Below, in pieces: positions 6,371 to 11,012 of a DNA stretch of 11,012 bases. Within the stretch, counting starts at the first letter, position 1; every line of letters begins with the position of its first letter. The DNA is from Thermodesulfobacteriota bacterium. Lineage in GTDB: Bacteria; Desulfobacterota; QYQD01. The stretch is taken from contig JASEGX010000070.1 in NCBI GenBank assembly GCA_030017815.1, positions 1 to 11,012 of the forward strand, in the 5' to 3' direction. The position numbers were made by a program, and so were the translations under genes. The notes beneath the pieces were generated by a model, which ran no database searches, was not told the DNA's origin, and saw only the letters and a list, made by a program, of their open reading frames with translations.

Positions 6371-6682
6371 CTATTTCTTATATTTATCTAAGAATTCTTC
6401 CGCCGTTTTGGGTTGCCAATGCTTAAGCTGGCCTTTACCAAGATATTTTAAGGTCTTGCCATCTTCCGTCTTGTAATAGTTTCCGACAACCAATGTGATC
6501 TCTTTGTTTTCCTGTAATTTTGTTAGTCCCTCGGGGGCGATCGACCATACCTCTCCTGTTGTTACATTAAGTCTGTATGCAACACCAGACGGTGAAACGG
6601 CGATTTGATATTTTGCAGGGGACTCTTCTTGGTAGCACCCACTCAAAATCAATAGTGTAAAAAGAATTAAGAGTTTCTTCAT
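6371..6682 (-). CDS. small predicted lipoprotein
   Basis: The product is 103 residues and I do not recognise its family. It begins with a lipoprotein signal peptide: MKK, a hydrophobic stretch, then the lipobox LSGC with Cys16 as the predicted lipidated residue. The residue after the cysteine is Tyr, not Asp, so outer-membrane sorting would be expected if Lol rules apply. The mature part (~87 residues) looks like a short beta-rich domain (YRLNVTTGEVWSI, ITLVVGNYY) ending in a lysine-rich tail. GGGAGGC (6692-6686) lies 3 nt upstream of the ATG, so the start is well supported. It begins 52 bp beyond the attC site and could be either the next cassette or the host gene at the insertion point; no second attC is visible after it. 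Confidence 0.72.
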   Translation of the reverse strand: MKKLLILFTLLILSGCYQEESPAKYQIAVSPSGVAYRLNVTTGEVWSIAPEGLTKLQENKEITLVVGNYYKTEDGKTLKYLGKGQLKHWQPKTAEEFLDKYKK

Positions 6683-6733
6683 AATGCCTCCCGGTTCCAG
6701 ACGATTTGAAGGTAAGTATTAATTTTCTTGAGC

Positions 6734-6823
6734 GACTAACGCTGGGCGTGAGCCGACCGGCCACAAACGCTGAAATGAAAAACACCGGAGGCTATTCCCG
6801 GTCAGCTCGATGCCGTTGTTAAC
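6734..6823 (-). other. attC: integron attC recombination site (about 90 bp)
   Basis: Read on the minus strand, the site opens with GTTAACAACGGC and a CGAGCTGACCGG arm, and closes with CCGGTCGGCTCACG then CCCAGCGTTAGTC. The arms (6821-6798 and 6760-6737) are imperfectly complementary, as required for the folded single-stranded attC substrate. The conserved triplets AAC (R'') and GTT (R') are at the outer ends. A variable ~37-nt centre separates the arms. R' reads GTTAGTC rather than the strict GTTRRRY. The site starts 8 nt beyond the stop codon of the gene at 7536-6832, the normal cassette arrangement. Confidence 0.72.
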
Positions 6824-6831
6824 TCAGATTT

Positions 6832-7536
6832 CTATTTTGCCTCTAATACATGAGGAAAAGTTGTTTTGTAAACGATGATTTTTTCGAATACATCTGATTC
6901 TACTTTTCCGAAACCATCGATTTGAATTTCCTGATCTTGTGCCCGATCCATAAAATCGACGACAATAAGCAACCAGAAGCTATCGCATTTCTTGTACTGT
7001 TGTGAACTCTCCTCTTTATCTCTCACAATTCTAATTAAGTTATCTCTGGACATGATTGAACCGCTATATACCTGAACACTCCGCCATTTAGGGGTAGCAC
7101 ATTCTTCTGCACATAAATACACGTAAGATACTTCAGGGATATTCTGAAAAATATGACTGCCTATCTGACCTGTCTTATATTCCTTAATCTGCTCCGCAAG
7201 AGCCACCAACTTCTGAACTACATCTCTCGTTCCTCGTATAGGATTTGCCTTGTCAAATTCGATAGTCACTTCTATTTTCTTCTTGTTCCTTGCTTCATAC
7301 ATGCGCTGAGCATCGGAAATGATCGCATCGCGCAAGTCTCTTTGGCGCTGCTCGCTTTCAAGAAGTTCTCCTTTTTCAAGATAAAAGTTGGTGATCTCTA
7401 TCCCAATCTTTCTTTCGCCCTCTAAAATAACATCGGGTTTGTCGTAATAGATTATTGTGCCAGGAGGTAATAAATAATCCTTACGGAACATCTCAAAGTA
7501 ATGCCGCTCTTTTTCGTGAGTTGACATTTTCTTCAT
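6832..7536 (-). CDS. integron-cassette protein of unknown function, possibly nuclease-like
   Basis: The product has 234 residues and I do not recognise a family. Near the N-terminus KPDVILEG (33-40) then IGIEIT (44-49) resembles the start of a PD-(D/E)xK nuclease fold, with D35 and E47. The third position is Thr49, not Lys, so activity is doubtful and the match may be chance. The rest alternates charged helices (EQRQRDLRDAIISDAQRMYEARNKKK, given here only in part by positions 62-87) with beta segments (SYVYLCAE, FWLLIVVDF). The coding sequence is visibly more AT-rich than the ycaO or restriction genes, as expected for a captured cassette. The ATG at 7536 has GGAAG (7548-7544) 7 nt upstream; a second in-frame ATG is three codons later. 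An IS4-type element sits 14 bp before the start codon and separates the gene from its original upstream region. It is followed at once by an attC site. Confidence 0.75.
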   Translation of the reverse strand: MKKMSTHEKERHYFEMFRKDYLLPPGTIIYYDKPDVILEGERKIGIEITNFYLEKGELLESEQRQRDLRDAIISDAQRMYEARNKKKIEVTIEFDKANPIRGTRDVVQKLVALAEQIKEYKTGQIGSHIFQNIPEVSYVYLCAEECATPKWRSVQVYSGSIMSRDNLIRIVRDKEESSQQYKKCDSFWLLIVVDFMDRAQDQEIQIDGFGKVESDVFEKIIVYKTTFPHVLEAK

Positions 7537-7541
7537 TTCAT

Positions 7542-7550
7542 ATCTTCCGA
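7542..7550. repeat. target-site duplication, left copy
   Basis: ATCTTCCGA abuts the left inverted repeat of the IS and is repeated exactly at 8877-8885. On the minus strand it includes GGAAG, the putative ribosome binding site of the cassette gene. Confidence 0.92.
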
Positions 7551-7692
7551 CAGTAGTGTCCCAACGTTGATTACTTAACGGTCTGTAATAGCCTGTAAAT
7601 CCTGAGAAAACGAGACGTCATGCCGTTTAACGACTTGAAATTTTTCCGAAGGTCCGGTCATCTTCGCGCAGCAATGTGCGGAGGGCTGGACT

Positions 7693-8859
7693 ATGTACAC
7701 CGGAAAACTCATTTTCTCTCAAGTGATGGAGCATCTTCCGCTCCACATTTTTCACCAGTGTGTCGATCGCTACCACGGCAATTTCAAAGTCAAGGATTTT
7801 TCCTGCCTCGACCAGTACCTATGCATGGCTTTCGCCCAACTTACCTATCGCGAGAGCCTGCGGGATATCGAGGTCTGTCTGCGTGCTCAGAAGAACAAGC
7901 TCTACCACATGGGTATTCGTTCTGCTGTTTCTCGCAACAACCTGGCCAATGCCAACAAAGTCCGCGACTGGCGTATCTATGCCGATTTTGCCCATTCTCT
8001 CATTCAGACTGCCCGCAAACTCTACGTGAACGACAGTTTCGGCCTGGAACTGGAGAACACGGTCTACGCTCTGGATGCCACCACAATCGACTTGTGTCTC
8101 TCCATGTTTCCATGGGCCAACTTCCGCAAGAGCAAGGGGGCCGTCAAGCTGCATACCTTACTGGATTTGCGGGGCAGCATTCCGACCTTCATCCACATCT
8201 CCGACGGCAAACTCCACGAGGTCAACACCTTGGACATCGTGCCACTGGAGGCAGGGGCATTCTACGTCATGGATCGGGGCTATCTGGACTTCGCACGGCT
8301 GTACACGATCTCTCAAGTATCAGCTTTCTTCGTGATCCGTGCCAAATCCAACCTCAAGTGTCGGCGAGTCTATTCGTATCAGGCAGACCGAGCTACTGGT
8401 CTGATCTGCGACCAGTCGGTCATGCTCACCGGGTTCTACCAGGCCAAGGGTTACCCGGACAAATTGCGCCGGGTAAAGTATTACGATGCCGAGACCGACA
8501 AAACGCTTGTGTTTCTGACCAACAACTTCACCCTGCCAGCCATGACCATTGCCGACCTGTACCGATGCCGCTGGCAGGTGGAACTGTTCTTCAAATGGAT
8601 CAAACAGAACCTGCGTATCAAGACTTTCTACGACACCTCGGAAAACGCGGTCAAAGCCCAAATCTGGATTGCCGTTTCAGTCTATCTGCTCGTTGCCATC
8701 ATGAAGAAACGGCTCAAAATCCAGGCCAGTCTTTACACAATCTTACAGGTCTTGAGCGTAACCATTTTTGAACGAATGTCATTATTACAAGCACTTACAG
8801 ACGAAGACTACACAATCAAAACTGACAACAAGTGTAACCACCTGTTTTTATTCAGCTAA
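7693..8859 (+). CDS. IS4-family DDE transposase
   Basis: The product has 388 residues, full length for this group. It catalyses cut-and-paste transposition of the surrounding element. The catalytic triad is recognisable: D128 in YALDATTIDL, D194 in YVMDRGYLD, and E297 in the IS4 signature Y290-x2-R293-x3-E297-x6-K304 (YRCRWQVELFFKWIK). The N-terminal ~90 residues, with YRESLRDIEVCL, resemble the helical DNA-binding region found in this group. GGAGGG (7680-7685) lies 7 nt before the ATG. The stop codon overlaps the first base of the right inverted repeat (8859). A long overlapping plus-strand reading frame at 7620-8771 is a shadow of this gene. Confidence 0.96.
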   Translation: MYTGKLIFSQVMEHLPLHIFHQCVDRYHGNFKVKDFSCLDQYLCMAFAQLTYRESLRDIEVCLRAQKNKLYHMGIRSAVSRNNLANANKVRDWRIYADFAHSLIQTARKLYVNDSFGLELENTVYALDATTIDLCLSMFPWANFRKSKGAVKLHTLLDLRGSIPTFIHISDGKLHEVNTLDIVPLEAGAFYVMDRGYLDFARLYTISQVSAFFVIRAKSNLKCRRVYSYQADRATGLICDQSVMLTGFYQAKGYPDKLRRVKYYDAETDKTLVFLTNNFTLPAMTIADLYRCRWQVELFFKWIKQNLRIKTFYDTSENAVKAQIWIAVSVYLLVAIMKKRLKIQASLYTILQVLSVTIFERMSLLQALTDEDYTIKTDNKCNHLFLFS

Positions 8860-8876
8860 ACGTTGGGACACTACTG
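8859..8876. repeat. right terminal inverted repeat of the IS
   Basis: AACGTTGGGACACTACTG is the exact reverse complement of 7551-7568. Identity stops at position 19, where the left end has G and the right end's complement has T. Confidence 0.95.
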
Positions 8877-8885
8877 ATCTTCCGA
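8877..8885. repeat. target-site duplication, right copy
   Basis: ATCTTCCGA matches 7542-7550 exactly. Removing the IS and one copy restores an unbroken leader for the cassette gene, which then begins near the GTTAAC at 8886-8891. Confidence 0.92.
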
Positions 8886-8900
8886 GTTAACGAATAATAG

Positions 8901-8929
8901 TTTTTACGGCGCGGAACCGATCGTAAAAA
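8901..8929. repeat. short inverted repeat with TTTTTACG/CGTAAAAA ends
   Basis: TTTTTACG (8901-8908) pairs with CGTAAAAA (8922-8929) around a 13-nt loop. The arms match the end motif of the larger repeats at 422-547 and 3314-3583, so this may be a minimal or eroded relative. On the minus strand it lies downstream of the restriction genes and could also help end their transcript. Confidence 0.45.
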
Positions 8930-8996
8930 GTATAGTTGAACTGAACCGCAGGCCATTTTTGGAAATTTATCGGCTCAGCACGGATGTATTATGGAT

Positions 8997-9025
8997 TTTA
9001 TAGCAGGAATTGATCGATATTCCAA
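8997..9025 (-). promoter_or_regulatory. possible former promoter of the cassette gene
   Basis: On the minus strand TTGGAA (9025-9020) is followed by a 17-bp spacer and TATAAA (9002-8997). It points towards the cassette gene, now cut off by the IS. Before the insertion it would have lain about 120 nt upstream of the ATG. No other gene is seen between 8886 and 9131. Confidence 0.35.
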
Positions 9026-9131
9026 GACGAAACCGTATGGGTAGGGAAGATTTCGAAACGGGTTGGCCCAAGAAACTGTCGGGGTGAGGTACTAAAGGTA
9101 GCGCCGTGTTGGGGCGATTCATAATATGAGC

Positions 9132-10100
9132 CTAATCCGCATACGGTCCAAGAAAACGTTCACCATTAAAGTGGATCAAATGTGTTGGAGACTCGGCAAT
9201 CCAGACTTCCGTCTCCCAAGAAATGTCATTTAAGTATTTCAACATGGCCCTTCGATCAATAAACGCAGTCACAAAAACCAAACCAGCGGTTGATCCAGAG
9301 AACAATTCCTTCAATTCCTGCCTTCGCTTCGGGTTTACAGGTCCGTGACTGGTCACAGCCTCAATCAGAACCAGCCAGTTCCTTTCTACATGATGCACCA
9401 CAACATCGGGCATCTTCCCGTGTTCTTCTATCTTAACACCCAAGGCCTTCAGAGCGTCTGAATCGAAATACGCCCACTTCGTTTGAGTATCTCCCACATA
9501 AATAACGTAACCTCCGGGTGTGAACAAGGGGCAAAAATCATCAATGATCTTCTTAACCAGTACATTCTGGCCGCCGGGGGAAAGCCTGATTTCCTGACCG
9601 TTCGCCAGCTTGACGGGCAGTCGTCTCATATCCCTCTCGCGTGCATATAGTCTTTTCAAGGTCTTCACTGTCCGCAGATATTTCTGCAAATGTCTATCCC
9701 ATCCTGGCTTCCCAAAACCTCGAAGCAGTTTCAGCGCGGACGGATCGATCCGATACACCGCTTTCGGGCTATTGGTCGGTCTGGCGGGTTTATCAGGATT
9801 GGCGACAATCAAGGCGGCTTGCATAAACTGGTGGACTGTTTGGCGACGTACCGTTTCGCGAGTGTTGGGCGCGTATCTTTTTCCGTAGTGTTCGTGAAAG
9901 AAATCCATCATAGGAGTAATACCCATCAATGGATCGGTGGCATCCTCCCAGTTGCTGTCAGGTTTGAGGCCCAGCAATGATAGGAGGGTCAGGGCGGATC
10001 GTTCGTTCTGCTGCTGTCTTGGAAAACCCAAATGATTCAGGATGGTGAGAGCCTCCCTGATTTTTTCTTCTGCTTTCTGCCCATTTGCTTTCTCAATCAC
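9132..10100 (-). CDS. BsuBI/PstI-family type II restriction endonuclease
   Basis: The product has 322 residues, close to the usual length of this family. These enzymes cut DNA at a palindromic site (CTGCAG for BsuBI and PstI) unless the partner methylase has modified it. The C-terminal catalytic region shows the family blocks GYVIYVGDT (197-205), KMPDVVVHH (229-237), and WLVLIEAVTSHGPVNPKRR (242-260), which supply the PD and E elements of the PD-(D/E)xK-like site. The N-terminal ~180 residues form the helical part, presumably for specificity. Translation starts at GTG (10100-10098), with AAGGAG (10116-10111) 10 nt upstream. The start overlaps the end of the methylase gene by 8 bp, so the pair is translationally coupled, methylase first. 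The exact recognition site is not proven by sequence alone. Confidence 0.9.
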   Translation of the reverse strand: MIEKANGQKAEEKIREALTILNHLGFPRQQQNERSALTLLSLLGLKPDSNWEDATDPLMGITPMMDFFHEHYGKRYAPNTRETVRRQTVHQFMQAALIVANPDKPARPTNSPKAVYRIDPSALKLLRGFGKPGWDRHLQKYLRTVKTLKRLYARERDMRRLPVKLANGQEIRLSPGGQNVLVKKIIDDFCPLFTPGGYVIYVGDTQTKWAYFDSDALKALGVKIEEHGKMPDVVVHHVERNWLVLIEAVTSHGPVNPKRRQELKELFSGSTAGLVFVTAFIDRRAMLKYLNDISWETEVWIAESPTHLIHFNGERFLGPYAD

Positions 10101-11012
10101 AGTGTTCGCACTCCTTTTCTACGATGGCATCAATAGTCTTCTGATCGGGCATCGCTTCCTTGACATAGGCGCCAAGTCTCAAGAGTTGTTCATAAGTAGG
10201 ATAGGGCATTTTTCGCAGATCAGTGGCATTAACCTGAGTGTGACCGCTAAATAGGCGAAAATACTGATCAACAATTGTAGAATTGAGATATAAGGCAAGC
10301 CCCTTTGCCAAGTCAGCCGGTAATCCTTTGCCTTGTCTGTGGAAGTAATTTAGGTGATTTTCAAAACTTACTAAAGGCGCGTTGACCCTTGACGGGTCAT
10401 ATATCGCTGCCATAACTCGTCTCTCCTGTTCCTTGGACGAAAACCTTTTTGTGAGAACATAATATCCAGCTTCTACGAAAAGATCGGACGTCTCGGGCAA
10501 TGACACTATGGCGTTTGGTTTCTTTCCTGATTCAACAGGCCAGTTGATGAAGCCATGTTGAAAATGACACGGATAAATCAGCGGAACTGTTCCTTGCTGA
10601 GGAGACTGTCTTAGGTGTTCCCGTGCCCTGAAATCAACAGTACGTCCTGTGGAGACATTCAGTTTAAGGTTACTGAGTGACGATACAAAGCATTCCATTC
10701 GCTTCGTCACATCTAGATCGGCATCATCAACACCCAGATGGATAAAGGCATCCCGATCACTGGGGTGGACAACATGCCTATATGGGATAGACAGGATGCG
10801 TGCATTGTCGAAATCAATACCCTCGGACGCGGAAATTATGACAGACTTCGGTTTCTGAAGCCCCTGGATGGCATGATAGATCACATTCTCTTGAAGCACA
10901 TCGTCGTCGCCGAATGCCTTCTTGCGCGATACGAATAAATGAATGCGCTTGAGACTCATCATGCTCAGGAATGAGACACGGAACTTCTTGAAATAAGGGC
11001 CATTGCAAAAGC
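10093..11012 (-). CDS. adenine-specific DNA methyltransferase, C-terminal part (partial)
   Basis: The reading frame is open to the right edge of the window, so the gene is truncated there; 305 codons are visible. An internal Met at 10962 is not the true start: upstream codons read ...NGPYFKKFRVSFL..., which continues the protein. Family blocks of Eco57I/PstI-type N6-adenine methylases are seen: GPYFKKFR, LKRIHLFVSRKKAF, DDVLQENVIYHA, and near the end LYLNSTIVDQYFRLFSGHTQVNATDLRKMPYPT (positions ~227-256 counted from the internal Met). These belong to the target-recognition half; the SAM-binding and NPPY catalytic motifs would lie outside the window. It overlaps the endonuclease gene by 8 bp and presumably methylates that enzyme's site to protect the host. 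Confidence 0.9.
   Translation of the reverse strand, partial: FCNGPYFKKFRVSFLSMMSLKRIHLFVSRKKAFGDDDVLQENVIYHAIQGLQKPKSVIISASEGIDFDNARILSIPYRHVVHPSDRDAFIHLGVDDADLDVTKRMECFVSSLSNLKLNVSTGRTVDFRAREHLRQSPQQGTVPLIYPCHFQHGFINWPVESGKKPNAIVSLPETSDLFVEAGYYVLTKRFSSKEQERRVMAAIYDPSRVNAPLVSFENHLNYFHRQGKGLPADLAKGLALYLNSTIVDQYFRLFSGHTQVNATDLRKMPYPTYEQLLRLGAYVKEAMPDQKTIDAIVEKECEHCD

Larger units (their letters stand above)
7551..8876 (+). mobile_element. complete IS4-family insertion sequence (1326 bp)
   Basis: The element is bounded by perfect 18-bp terminal inverted repeats: CAGTAGTGTCCCAACGTT at 7551-7568 and its complement at 8859-8876. It is flanked by a 9-bp direct duplication, within the range for IS4-family elements. 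It carries one intact transposase gene on the plus strand, with a 124-bp leader between the left repeat and the start codon. Identical duplications and an unbroken transposase indicate a recent insertion. It lies opposite in orientation to the cassette gene it precedes. I cannot assign an ISfinder name. Confidence 0.95.

Noticed and set aside
7620..8771. Long plus-strand reading frame of 383 codons overlapping the transposase
   Set aside because: Low-complexity, His/Pro/Arg/Gln-rich translation without motifs; the overlapping frame has the DDE triad, the IS4 signature and a ribosome binding site.
10093..10962. Complete methylase gene starting at the Met at 10962
   Set aside because: The frame remains open to the window edge and the upstream codons encode conserved methylase sequence (NGPYFKKFR), so this is an internal methionine.

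Overview
The window looks like chromosomal DNA of a sulfate- or sulfite-reducing member of the Desulfobacterota (former Deltaproteobacteria). The main reason is a dissimilatory-type DsrC gene whose product keeps both redox cysteines of the C-terminal arm. Supporting this, the intergenic gaps carry recurrent palindromic repeats ending in GTAAAAAG-type motifs, which I associate with that group from memory. I cannot name a genus.

Layout, left to right. Positions 1-246 hold a tRNA-Arg(UCG)/tRNA-Lys(CUU) operon on the minus strand, with a recognisable promoter (275-303) and an intrinsic terminator (11-43). Positions 394-547 are a palindromic repeat whose right end lies just before the ribosome binding site of dsrC (580-897, plus strand). 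Two large minus-strand genes follow, in transcription order ycaO-TPR (5379-3643) and a B12-type radical SAM gene (3298-935). The radical SAM protein carries a trigger-factor-like FKBP domain and a helical-repeat tail. The two genes are separated by a mosaic of nested repeats (3314-3583). A YfcE-like metallophosphoesterase (5643-6128) is divergent from ycaO.

From about 6370 to the right edge the content looks accessory. There is a small lipoprotein gene (6682-6371, minus), then a good integron attC site (6734-6823). Next is its likely cassette gene, of unknown function with a weak nuclease-like motif (7536-6832, minus). The leader of that gene is interrupted by a complete IS4-family element (7551-8876) with 18-bp perfect inverted repeats and a 9-bp target duplication. 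At the right edge is a type II restriction-modification pair, translationally coupled and minus strand. It comprises a BsuBI/PstI-family endonuclease (10100-9132) and the C-terminal part of its adenine methyltransferase, which runs off the window.

How the parts may work together. DsrC is the sulfur-carrying substrate of dissimilatory sulfite reductase. YcaO enzymes activate peptide backbones with ATP, and B12-type radical SAM enzymes usually alkylate unactivated carbons. A YcaO next to such an enzyme fused to a prolyl-isomerase-like domain, both with TPR-like tails, suggests a peptide or protein modification system. Its substrate is not visible here, and this is the most interesting candidate in the window. 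No integrase gene, CRISPR array or rRNA is visible.
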